Below are positions 53,677 through 62,641 of a DNA stretch of 64,000 bases, in pieces. The notes under the pieces are model-generated. The model was not told the origin of the DNA. It searched no databases and saw only the letters and a list, made by a program, of their open reading frames with translations. The stretch is from assembly GCA_002163005.1 (NCBI GenBank), contig MAAF01000120.1, positions 1 through 64,000 of the forward strand, given 5' to 3'. Source of the stretch: Colwellia psychrerythraea (lineage in GTDB: Bacteria; Pseudomonadota; Gammaproteobacteria; Enterobacterales; Alteromonadaceae). Both the position numbers and the translations under genes were made by a program. Within the stretch, counting starts at the first letter, position 1. Every line of letters starts with the position of its first letter.

Positions 53677-56304
53677 ATGGTAATTTTGAAACTAGAAAAT
53701 CAACAGGAAAACACGCCTCAAGCAGCAGAGCTGTTAATACGTGCCAAAGAGGCAAGCATTGCTGATCTCTCTGGAAATGTGGATTTTCTAGAGAAAAGAA
53801 ATGCTGATTTACAAGCTCGCTATACGGCACTCTTCAAATTAAACCAGCTATCTCAAGAATGTAATGATCTTGAGAGCTTTTATCCGCAAGTGCATACTAC
53901 TATCGCGTCGTTAATGACCGCGAAAAACTTCTTTATCGTGCTCTATGATCAAACGTTTGAAACCTTAGAGTTTGTTTATTATCTTGATGAAAAAGATGAA
54001 AAACCGGCAGGCATCATAGATTACCAAGATTATGATGGTTCATTTACTAATTTAGTTATTGAATCGAAGCAGCCACTCCTGTTAACCCCAGAATTGGAAA
54101 AACAGCTATTTGATAATTATAAAATCAAACAATTTGGTGTCCGCGGCACTGACTGGTTGGGTGTGCCTTTACTCCAAAATGGCTTAGTGATAGGTACCAT
54201 CACCATACAAAGTTATGATGAAAAAGTTCGATATAATGAAAGTGACTTGAATTTACTTACCTTTGCCGCCCAGCACATTGTTGGTGCTATGGTACGTTTA
54301 CAAGATCAACAACGCTTGAAAAATGCGGTTAATGCGCGTACGAAAGAATTGATGGCACAAATTCGTGAGCGAGAAAAGTCCGAGTTACTACAAGAATCTT
54401 TATATCGAATATCGGAACTAACCACGGATATTGACCTTGATATAGATACTTTCTATAGTAAGGTCCACAATATTATTGGACAACTGATCAATGCTAAAAA
54501 CTTCTTTATTGCTAAATATGAAAAAGATTCAGACACGTTAAGTTTTTCTTATTATGTTGATGAAAAAACATCTAATTTAGCCAAAGATTTTAAACCAAGG
54601 AAGCTATCAAATCAATATTCCGAGTTAGTACTTCGCCGTCGAGAAACAGTATTACTCACCTATCAAGAAATGATGAGTCTACATCTTGAAGGTGAAACTA
54701 AAAAACCACAGGATGACATCCATTCTTGGTTAGGCGTACCATTAATCTATTCAGGCCATTTACTTGGAGTCATGGTTCTACAGAGTTATTATTATAAAAC
54801 CACTTACAATCAACAAGATGCCGAGTTACTTAATTTTGTCTCTAACCACGTTTCGGCAGCGATTAAACGTCGAGAACTCGCTGATTTTGAACGACGCAGT
54901 CATGAATTACTAGAGCAACAAGTTAAACTACGCACACTTGCCCTTGAAGATGAAATTACCCATCGTAAACAAGCGGAAAAATTATTAAAACACACCGCCG
55001 CCCATGATAGTTTGACCGGGTTACCCAACAGAGCGGTATTCCTTGATTTACTTAATCATGCGATAGCCTGTGCAAAGCGAAAAGATGACTTTTCTTTTGC
55101 TGTGCTGTTTTTAGACTTAGATCGTTTCAAAGTAGTTAACGATAGTTTAGGGCATCATGCGGGTGATGTTTTGTTGAAAATAATAGCGCGAGAATTATTG
55201 GCTATTGTTCGTAAAGTAGATACCGTTGCTCGCTTAGGTGGTGATGAATTTGTCATTTTAATTGAAGACTTGAAAACTGACAATGAAGCCTTTGAGGTAG
55301 CGCAGCGCATCACGGCTTTTCTTCAACAGCCTTTTACTATCGATAATCAGTTAGTATACACGGGCACTAGTATTGGCATATCGTTTAGCAATAAACGCTA
55401 TGATGATGCAGATACTATGCTCAGAGATGCAGATACAGCTATGTACCATGCTAAAGACAATGGTAGAGGGCGTTATGAAGTCTTTGACGACAGTATGCAT
55501 CAAAAAGTACAGAATGCTTTAAGCCTTGAAGCTGATATTCGAGAAGCGATTGCTTGGCACGAGTTTATCCCTTATTTCCAACCAATTATTAAACTGGATA
55601 ACCAAAAACTTAAGGGGTTTGAAGCGCTAGCTCGCTGGCAGAGTACTAAGCGTGGTTTTGTTTACCCTAATGATTTCATTCCGCTGGCTGAGGAAACTGA
55701 TTTAATTAAAGAAATTGATATTCAAATTATTGAAAAATCTTGTCAGCAGTTGAAACGTTGGCATGATGAATTAGGCTGTGATGATCTTTATGTCAGTTGT
55801 AATTTATTTTCCAAGCAATTTTTTAGTACCAGCTTACCGCAAGATATTGAAAAGGTATTAAAAAGAACAGGCTTAGCTCCCCATCATCTACGTGTTGAGT
55901 TAACTGAACGTGCCTTGTTGGAAAATGCTGAGATAGTACTTACTAATATGCAAGCCTTAAAAAATATGGGGGTAAAAATATTACTCGATGATTTTGGTAC
56001 CGGTTACTCAAGCTTGGGCTATTTGCATCGTTTCCCTATCGATGTGCTGAAAATAGATCGCTCCTTTATTAGTAATGTCGACGAGCATAATAATAATCGA
56101 GCCATAATTAGGACCATTGTTGATTTGGCTAATAATCTTCAAATGTCTACCGTGGGTGAAGGAATTGAAAGCTTAGCCGATGCCGAGTTATTACAACAAA
56201 TGGACTGTGTGTACGGCCAAGGTTACTACTTTGCCAAACCTATGTCGTCTCAAGATACAACAGACTATATTATTCAAAAATTGTATTATTCAACAAATGT
56301 GTAA
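53677..56304 (+). CDS. GAF-GAF-GGDEF-EAL cyclic-di-GMP signalling protein
   Basis: An 875-residue cytoplasmic protein that could both make and break c-di-GMP. It starts with a short coiled coil, then two related GAF sensor domains (about 55-210 and 245-405; both contain AKNFFI and a WLGVPL motif), a linker helix, GGDEF (about 440-605) and EAL (about 615-870). The GGDEF motif RLGGDEFVIL is intact, with an I-site RKVD five residues before it. The EAL residues look complete (FEALARWQ, VELTERALLEN, LLDDFGTGYSSL, LKIDRSFI, VGEGIES). Net activity cannot be predicted. Confidence 0.93.
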   Translation: MVILKLENQQENTPQAAELLIRAKEASIADLSGNVDFLEKRNADLQARYTALFKLNQLSQECNDLESFYPQVHTTIASLMTAKNFFIVLYDQTFETLEFVYYLDEKDEKPAGIIDYQDYDGSFTNLVIESKQPLLLTPELEKQLFDNYKIKQFGVRGTDWLGVPLLQNGLVIGTITIQSYDEKVRYNESDLNLLTFAAQHIVGAMVRLQDQQRLKNAVNARTKELMAQIREREKSELLQESLYRISELTTDIDLDIDTFYSKVHNIIGQLINAKNFFIAKYEKDSDTLSFSYYVDEKTSNLAKDFKPRKLSNQYSELVLRRRETVLLTYQEMMSLHLEGETKKPQDDIHSWLGVPLIYSGHLLGVMVLQSYYYKTTYNQQDAELLNFVSNHVSAAIKRRELADFERRSHELLEQQVKLRTLALEDEITHRKQAEKLLKHTAAHDSLTGLPNRAVFLDLLNHAIACAKRKDDFSFAVLFLDLDRFKVVNDSLGHHAGDVLLKIIARELLAIVRKVDTVARLGGDEFVILIEDLKTDNEAFEVAQRITAFLQQPFTIDNQLVYTGTSIGISFSNKRYDDADTMLRDADTAMYHAKDNGRGRYEVFDDSMHQKVQNALSLEADIREAIAWHEFIPYFQPIIKLDNQKLKGFEALARWQSTKRGFVYPNDFIPLAEETDLIKEIDIQIIEKSCQQLKRWHDELGCDDLYVSCNLFSKQFFSTSLPQDIEKVLKRTGLAPHHLRVELTERALLENAEIVLTNMQALKNMGVKILLDDFGTGYSSLGYLHRFPIDVLKIDRSFISNVDEHNNNRAIIRTIVDLANNLQMSTVGEGIESLADAELLQQMDCVYGQGYYFAKPMSSQDTTDYIIQKLYYSTNV

Positions 56305-56550
56305 ATAATAACCCACGGACACTCCTTACAAGTTACAATAAAACGATTTACAGAATTTTCTACTGCTTACCTCGTGCTTTTCCATATAAAAACGTCTTAA
56401 ATCCTGAAAATAACCAGCACATCCTGTGGTTGTTATCCTAAAATGCGCTCATAAATTTAATATCGTCACCCACTAATAATATACTTATTTGTGGAAAAAA
56501 AGACTATAACTAAAGCAGGATTTTTACCTGTCGCATTTTGAGGAAACGTT

Positions 56551-59500
56551 ATGCTATTTACTGGTTCATTGGTTACAGATTGCCCGATAAGACAAAAAAT
56601 TCGTGAGTTTTATCGAATTGACGAAAATGTTGCCGTTGATCATATTTTACCTGCTGCAGAAGTAAATGTTAGCGCAAGAAGCCGTGCATGGGAACGTGCA
56701 CGCAAAATGGTTTTACAAATACGTCAGGATCAAGAAGGTAATGGCGCAATTGATTCACTACTCAATGAATATTCACTTTCTTCAGAGGAAGGCGTGGTAT
56801 TAATGTGTTTGGCCGAAGCGTTATTACGTGTACCAGATAAACATACTCAAGATGAGCTTATTCGCGATAAAATTTCCCAAGGCCAGTGGAGTTCACATTT
56901 AGGTGCTAGTGACTCAATATTTGTTAATGCCTCATCATGGGGGTTATTACTGACTGGCTCTATGGTTAATTACGCTGATAAGCGTAAAAAAGAACAATTT
57001 GGTTTACTAAAGAAAACTGTCGGTCGTTTAGGTGAGCCTGTTATTCGTAAATCAATGAACTATGCCATGAAAATAATGGGTAAACAGTTTGTTATGGGTG
57101 AAACCATTGAAGCTGCTACTGTACGCGCTGCCACTAAAGAACAGCAAGGATATGTTTATTCTTACGATATGCTTGGCGAAGGTGCCCGTACTATGGCTGA
57201 TGCCGGTATGTACCTCAAAGCCTATCAAGATGCTATTACTGCTATTGGTGAGGTTGCCGTTGCTTCGGGTAAGAACGACCCTCGTAAAGTACCTGGTATA
57301 TCAATTAAACTTTCTGCGATTCATCCACGTTATGAGTTCTCTCATAAAGAGCGTGTAATGGCAGAAATAGTACCTAAATTAAAGGCACTGTGTTTACAAG
57401 CTAAGCAATACAATATCGGTTTAACAGTGGATGCTGAAGAATCAGAGCGTTTAGATATTTCATTAGATATCATTGAAGCAGTTTTTTCTGATAGCGAACT
57501 AGGCGACTGGCAAGGTTTTGGTATAGCACTGCAAGCTTACCAGAAACGTGCAATTCATGTTGTTGACTGGTTACGTGACTTAACGTTGCGTACTGAACGA
57601 AAAATGATGGTTCGTCTTGTTAAAGGCGCTTACTGGGATACCGAAATCAAAAATGCTCAAAAAGATGGCTTGAATCATTTTCCTGTATTTACCCGTAAGT
57701 CATCTACCGATGTTTCTTACCATGCTTGTGCCAATAAATTATTAGAATATCGCGATACTATCTACCCACAATTTGCGACACATAATGCTTATACTGCAGC
57801 AACCATCGTTGAATTAGCGGGCGATGATAAGGCTGGTTTTGAATTTCAATGTCTACATGGCATGGGGGATTCTTTGTACGACCAAATTGTTAAAGAAGAA
57901 AGTATTCAATGTCGAATTTATGCGCCGGTAGGCCATCATGAAGACTTACTTGCTTATTTAGTACGTCGTTTATTAGAAAATGGTGCTAACTCGTCATTTG
58001 TTAATGCTATTGTTGATGAAAATCAACCAGTTGAATCATTATTGGAAGATCCAGTAGAAAAGACTCAACGGCTTAAAGCTAAGTACAATAATCAAATAAT
58101 TATGCCTATTGACCTCTATCGAGGTGAAGGCGAGAAAGGTCGTGATAATTCAAAAGGTTTAGATCTAACGGATATTAATGAAATCATCCCATTAAAAGCT
58201 GCGTTAGATACTTGGTTTTTCGACCACTTATTAAATAAAAATGAGCTACCTGAGGGGACTAATGCGGTAATGAATCCGGCAAATCGTAGTGAAATTATCG
58301 GCTTCCATCAGCATGCAAGCCATGATGATATGTTGCGGATGATTGATAATGCCGACACCGCTTTTAGTACTTGGTCAATAACACCTGCAGTAGAGCGTGC
58401 AGCCTTACTTTGTCGTATTGGTGATATTTTAGAGCGTCATATGGATGAGCTCATTGCCATGTGTATTAAAGAAGCCGGTAAAGTCGCGCAAGATGGTATT
58501 GATGAAGTGCGTGAAGCCGTTGATTTTTGTCGTTACTACGCCGCTCGTGCTATTGAATTAAGTGAAGATGAAAGACTTGAAGCACGTGGTGTGGTGTTAT
58601 GCATTAGCCCATGGAACTTCCCTTTGGCTATTTTCTTAGGGCAAGTTGCCGCGGCAATTGCCACAGGTAATACTGTTTTAGCAAAACCAGCAGAACAAAC
58701 CGGCTTAATTGCGCTGCGTGCTATTGAATTGATGAAGTCTGTTGGTTTACCTGAAAACGTAGTACAAGCCGTTATTGCACGCGGTAGTGCCGTAGGGAAT
58801 ACGATTATTCCAGATAGTCGTATTCAAACAGTTATGTTTACTGGCTCTACAGAAACGGGTACACGTATTTCACAAACGCTAGCAGAGCGTGGTGGCGATC
58901 AAGTGCCACTCATTGCAGAAACGGGTGGTCAAAATTGTATGATTGTTGACTCGACAGCCTTACCTGAACAAGTTGTTGATGATGTTATTTCATCGGGCTT
59001 CCAAAGTGCAGGCCAACGTTGCTCAGCGTTACGCGTACTCTTTTTACAAGAAGATATTGCTGATAATGTCATAACTATGCTCCAAGGTGCATTGGCTGAG
59101 TTACATATTGGCAATCCGGCAAAATTAAGTACCGATGTTGGTCCTGTTATCGATCAAAAAGCCCTCGATGCACTAAATGCTCATGCCGAATATATGAAAT
59201 CAAATGGCAAGTTACTATTCCAATGTGAGTTCTCTAGTGATGTTGTCGATGAAGATGGTCACTTTTTCTTTGCACCACGCCTTTATGAAATTGATGATAT
59301 TAGTGTGCTAAAGCAAGAAGTTTTTGGTCCTTGTGTACATATAGTTCGCTTTAAAGGTGATGAAATAGAAAGTGTTGTCGATAAAATCAATGGCACGGGT
59401 TTTGGTTTAACTATGGGTATTCATACGCGCATAGAGCACAGAGCTATTAATTTAGCTAAATTATCACGAGCGGGTAATATTTATATAAACCGTAACATGA

Positions 59501-60378
59501 TTGGCGCTATTGTTGGTGTGCAACCTTTTGGTGGCCGAGGTCTTTCTGGAACAGGCCCTAAAGCCGGAGGTCCGAATTACTTAACTCGCTTAGTTAAAGA
59601 AAAAGCAACACCAGATGAAAGTGATTTTAACTTTACGGAAGATAAAATGACAACCTTATCAGGTGATGCTGCTGAGAATCATGAAGCACATCATTTAATG
59701 GATAAAGCGAACTGGGCTGAAAAAGAGTGGCGTTCAACAGAACTAAATACTCGAATCTCTTGTGTTCGTCAATTACTTGCCAAGATAGCCCACGTTGAAA
59801 TTGTTGATGATTTAGCTGACGATTTAAACCATACCTTAGTCTTGGCACGTTCACAGCTTATTGATATTGAAAAGCGTTTGAAAAAACCGCAACAATTACC
59901 TGGGCCAACAGGTGAATCAAATATTATATATTTGGAAAACCGCGGCAATATTATTTGTTATGCAGATGAGAGTGTGAGTTTCCATTTCTGGGTCCAATCT
60001 ATTGTTACATCACTTGCTACTGGTAATACAGTTATTGCTGTTGTTTCTGATTTGTTTTATCAAGAAGCATTGGAATTTAGAGATAAATTTGTGGCTACTG
60101 GCGCAGGTAAAGATGTATTTCAGGTGGCGAAACAATGTCACTTAGAAGCTATGCTGGCACATTCTGCTTTATCTGGTGTTGTTGTCGATAGTGCTTCTGA
60201 AATCAAGCATTACATTAGTGAAAAATTAGCAATACGTCACGGGGTTATTTTACCGGTAATAACTTCTGAATATTTTGATAATATGATTCAACGCTTGGTT
60301 ACAGAAAAAACGATTAGCATTGATACTACGGCTTCAGGAGGGAATACCTCACTGATGACTCTGGTTGAAGAAGACTAA
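56551..60378 (+). CDS. putA: Bifunctional proline dehydrogenase/L-glutamate-gamma-semialdehyde dehydrogenase PutA
   Basis: Oxidises proline to glutamate in two steps. The 1275 residues have the PRODH barrel (about 170-500: GEGARTMADAGMYLKAY, ISIKLSAIHPRY, RLVKGAYWDTEIK, CRIYAPVGHHEDLLAYLVRR). The P5C dehydrogenase domain (about 560-1045) has Glu790 in LIAETGGQN and Cys824 in GQRCSALR. A degenerate C-terminal ALDH-like domain follows (1060-1275). The N-terminus lacks the ribbon-helix-helix DNA-binding domain of E. coli PutA, so it is not a self-repressor. A terminator and an Lrp-type regulator gene follow. Confidence 0.95.
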   Translation: MLFTGSLVTDCPIRQKIREFYRIDENVAVDHILPAAEVNVSARSRAWERARKMVLQIRQDQEGNGAIDSLLNEYSLSSEEGVVLMCLAEALLRVPDKHTQDELIRDKISQGQWSSHLGASDSIFVNASSWGLLLTGSMVNYADKRKKEQFGLLKKTVGRLGEPVIRKSMNYAMKIMGKQFVMGETIEAATVRAATKEQQGYVYSYDMLGEGARTMADAGMYLKAYQDAITAIGEVAVASGKNDPRKVPGISIKLSAIHPRYEFSHKERVMAEIVPKLKALCLQAKQYNIGLTVDAEESERLDISLDIIEAVFSDSELGDWQGFGIALQAYQKRAIHVVDWLRDLTLRTERKMMVRLVKGAYWDTEIKNAQKDGLNHFPVFTRKSSTDVSYHACANKLLEYRDTIYPQFATHNAYTAATIVELAGDDKAGFEFQCLHGMGDSLYDQIVKEESIQCRIYAPVGHHEDLLAYLVRRLLENGANSSFVNAIVDENQPVESLLEDPVEKTQRLKAKYNNQIIMPIDLYRGEGEKGRDNSKGLDLTDINEIIPLKAALDTWFFDHLLNKNELPEGTNAVMNPANRSEIIGFHQHASHDDMLRMIDNADTAFSTWSITPAVERAALLCRIGDILERHMDELIAMCIKEAGKVAQDGIDEVREAVDFCRYYAARAIELSEDERLEARGVVLCISPWNFPLAIFLGQVAAAIATGNTVLAKPAEQTGLIALRAIELMKSVGLPENVVQAVIARGSAVGNTIIPDSRIQTVMFTGSTETGTRISQTLAERGGDQVPLIAETGGQNCMIVDSTALPEQVVDDVISSGFQSAGQRCSALRVLFLQEDIADNVITMLQGALAELHIGNPAKLSTDVGPVIDQKALDALNAHAEYMKSNGKLLFQCEFSSDVVDEDGHFFFAPRLYEIDDISVLKQEVFGPCVHIVRFKGDEIESVVDKINGTGFGLTMGIHTRIEHRAINLAKLSRAGNIYINRNMIGAIVGVQPFGGRGLSGTGPKAGGPNYLTRLVKEKATPDESDFNFTEDKMTTLSGDAAENHEAHHLMDKANWAEKEWRSTELNTRISCVRQLLAKIAHVEIVDDLADDLNHTLVLARSQLIDIEKRLKKPQQLPGPTGESNIIYLENRGNIICYADESVSFHFWVQSIVTSLATGNTVIAVVSDLFYQEALEFRDKFVATGAGKDVFQVAKQCHLEAMLAHSALSGVVVDSASEIKHYISEKLAIRHGVILPVITSEYFDNMIQRLVTEKTISIDTTASGGNTSLMTLVEED

Positions 60379-60440
60379 ATTGTTTGAATAGCTTGTAGTT
60401 ATTAAATAGTTATTAAGTAGCCTATAAGTTTGAATTAAAT

Positions 60441-60486
60441 AAAACGCGAACGAATACCTTAAGGTAACGTTTGCGTTTTTTTTTAC
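60441..60486 (+). terminator. Terminator of putA
   Basis: Stem AAACGCGAACG/CGTTTGCGTTT with one mismatch, loop AATACCTTAAGGTAA (itself a small palindrome), followed by a long T-run. Confidence 0.85.
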
Positions 60487-60556
60487 TATTTTTTTACTGT
60501 TTTTTTTGAGTTTACTGTGGCAATATCCATTATCTTCCCTACTAAGTAGTGTGAAC

Positions 60557-61033
60557 ATGAGTAATAACAAAACAAAACCCTTAGATCGTATTGATCTTAT
60601 GATCCTTTCTACTTTACAGTCAGATGGTAGAATTTCAAATGTGGATCTGGCCAAAAAAGTAAACCTAAGTGCTAGCCCCTGTTTAGATAGAGTCAAACGC
60701 TTAGAAACTGAAGGGTATATTGAACGTTATGGTGCCTTTTTAAATGCCGGAAAGTTAAACTTTGGTATGAGTGCCTTTGTGCAAGTCACCTTAAGCAGAA
60801 CAACTTCAGACTCTTTCAAACTCTTCAATAAAGAAGTAGTTACTATTAAGGAAGTCGTTGAGTGTCATTTAGTGGCAGGTGGTTATGATTACTTGCTAAA
60901 AATCCGGTTTGCTGATATTGAAAGTTATAGACTTGTGTTAGAAAAAATTGGCAGACTGACTAATATTGCACAAACAAGTACTTACATAGTGACTGAACAT
61001 ATAAAGCAGGATGGTGGATTGCCGTTCAACTAG
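60557..61033 (+). CDS. Lrp/AsnC-family transcriptional regulator (candidate proline-responsive PutR type)
   Basis: A 158-residue regulator. The N-terminal HTH (about 10-58) reads DRIDLMILSTLQSDGRISNV, with recognition part LSASPCLDRVKRLETEGYIERY. The RAM ligand-binding domain (68-150) follows with VVECHLVAGGYDYLLKIR. The start at ATG 60557 gives the normal family length; the frame opens earlier, at 60506, inside the terminator tail region. Its place after putA, which lacks its own DNA-binding domain, suggests that it regulates proline catabolism as PutR does in other proteobacteria. Confidence 0.9.
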   Translation: MSNNKTKPLDRIDLMILSTLQSDGRISNVDLAKKVNLSASPCLDRVKRLETEGYIERYGAFLNAGKLNFGMSAFVQVTLSRTTSDSFKLFNKEVVTIKEVVECHLVAGGYDYLLKIRFADIESYRLVLEKIGRLTNIAQTSTYIVTEHIKQDGGLPFN

Positions 61034-61139
61034 CTTTATTTGCAGTATTGTTTTTTTTCCCCAATCTTAAGTCACTTTGAGCAAAAATCAACGTTGTTAA
61101 GTCAGTAAGGTTTTACCCTACATTCAAACGGTTTACATT

Positions 61140-61169
61140 GAAGAGGCCTACTTTAAGGGCCTTCTTTTT
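61140..61169 (+). terminator. Terminator after the Lrp-type gene
   Basis: Stem GAAG-A-GGCC/GGCCTTC with one bulge, followed by TTTTT. It directly precedes the HDOD gene's Shine-Dalgarno, and argues against the upstream in-frame start at 61138 for that gene. Confidence 0.75.
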
Positions 61170-61194
61170 AAGGAATCAATTTCTAAGGATAACT

Positions 61195-62037
61195 ATGAAC
61201 GCACATGATTATGCATTGCAAGCTAACGGCTCGTTTGCTTTGCCAGATGCTTGTTTTAAAATAAAAGCATTAATGGCTGATGAAAGCTCTGAAATTTCTG
61301 ATTTTGCTGATGTTATTGGTATCGACCCTTCTATGACTTCTCGTTTGCTACAGATAGCTAATAGCGCTATTTATAGTTTCCCAGGTGAAATCAGTACAAT
61401 CTCGCGTGCCATCACCATCATTGGTACACAAGCCATTTATAATATGATGTTAGTTGATGTCGCCGCCACCGCTTTTAAGCACTTTGAAAATCAGGCAATT
61501 AATTTAAAGCGTTTTTGGCGTATGAGTGTTTATTGTGGACTTGTCTCGAAAAATCTAGCTATTAGTGCCGGTATACGTGATATAGAACGCTTATTCGTCG
61601 CTGGCTTATTACAGAATTTTGGTGAGTTATTAGTGGCTAAAATAAGCCCTGAAGTGGCTCAACAATGTGAACAATACAATAAAGATCAGCTACCATGGCA
61701 ATTACAAGAACATGTGTTGGGCTTTACTTACACTGAAATCTCTGCTGATTTATTAAAAATTTGGCAAATACCTGAAAAAATTATCTTACCAATTAAGCAC
61801 TTCAATGCGGCATCCTCTATAGAAATTAATAAAGATGTTAAACTCTTGAATTTAGCTTCTAGGTTGGCTCTTATTGATAGTCACAGCGAAGAGTTTTCCT
61901 ATGCTAATGTGATTGATGAATCTCTCTGTCAACCTTTAGGGTTATCACTGGATGATTTAACACAAGCTGCTGAGTTTGCTGAAAAAGAAGCCAGTAGTAT
62001 TTTATCTATTATGAATCCTAAACTTTTTTCTAAGTAA
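61195..62037 (+). CDS. HDOD-domain protein
   Basis: A 280-residue cytoplasmic signalling protein made almost wholly of an HDOD domain (about 12-215: FALPDACFKIKALM, IGIDPSMTSRLLQIANSAIY, ISRAITIIGTQAIYNMML, FVAGLLQNFGELL). HDOD domains are catalytically inactive relatives of HD phosphohydrolases used in motility, biofilm and c-di-GMP pathways. ATG 61195 has AAGGA upstream; the longer frame from 61138 overlaps a terminator. No partner domain is attached. Confidence 0.88.
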   Translation: MNAHDYALQANGSFALPDACFKIKALMADESSEISDFADVIGIDPSMTSRLLQIANSAIYSFPGEISTISRAITIIGTQAIYNMMLVDVAATAFKHFENQAINLKRFWRMSVYCGLVSKNLAISAGIRDIERLFVAGLLQNFGELLVAKISPEVAQQCEQYNKDQLPWQLQEHVLGFTYTEISADLLKIWQIPEKIILPIKHFNAASSIEINKDVKLLNLASRLALIDSHSEEFSYANVIDESLCQPLGLSLDDLTQAAEFAEKEASSILSIMNPKLFSK

Positions 62038-62157
62038 CTTAACTTGGTTTAACTAATACTGATAAAATTGACTCTATCTGTATTTTTTAATAACTCAAGC
62101 GCAGTAGGTGGTTGTTTGATGACCTCTTAACGCTTCATTAATGAGCGAGTAGTGTTT

Positions 62158-62421
62158 ATACCCATACCACTTCAAGATGCGAGTTTCAGGGCTACAGAGC
62201 TATTCTTGATCAAGGCACATCTTTTTATTAATGGTTATTCCCTTAAAAATAGATGCAACGATGAACATGATTTTCTCTGTAGCCCCCGCAGGGCGAGTTT
62301 AAAAGGCGTATATGCTGCGTTATTGATTTCGACAATAGAATAACTATTTTCTTCAATCAATGCCTTGCCTATAAGCCTTTTAATTCTCGCTGAATTCTGC
62401 ATCTTGAAGTGGAATGGGTAT
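62158..62421 (+). mobile_element. MITE copy 3 (264 bp)
   Basis: Terminal inverted repeat starts ATACCCATACCACTTCAAGA and ends TCTTGAAGTGGAATGGGTAT, about 22 of 25 positions complementary. The interior shares GGCGAGTTTAAAAGGCG, TATGCTGCGTTATTGATTTC and CAATGCCTTGCCTATAAGCC with copies 1 and 2. The short frame inside is not a gene. Confidence 0.88.
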
Positions 62422-62641
62422 ACATCTGTTTACAGGGCAGTACTCGCGGTTTAAGTTAATTGGTAGAGATATTTTGACACTATCTGTCGAGAGTACGCTC
62501 AATTCAACTTTACAAGTTTACACATTGTTATTTGTTTGGTAAAAGTAAAGCTTAGCTAAAAAGAAGACAAAGTTAGTAAAGCTTGTTAGCATCGAATGTT
62601 CTAATTTATCGCGTTATCATAATAATTATAAAAGGGTAAGT

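Noticed and set aside
62422-62641. Riboswitch upstream of the NSS transporter
   Set aside because: I looked for glycine-type conserved cores and found none.
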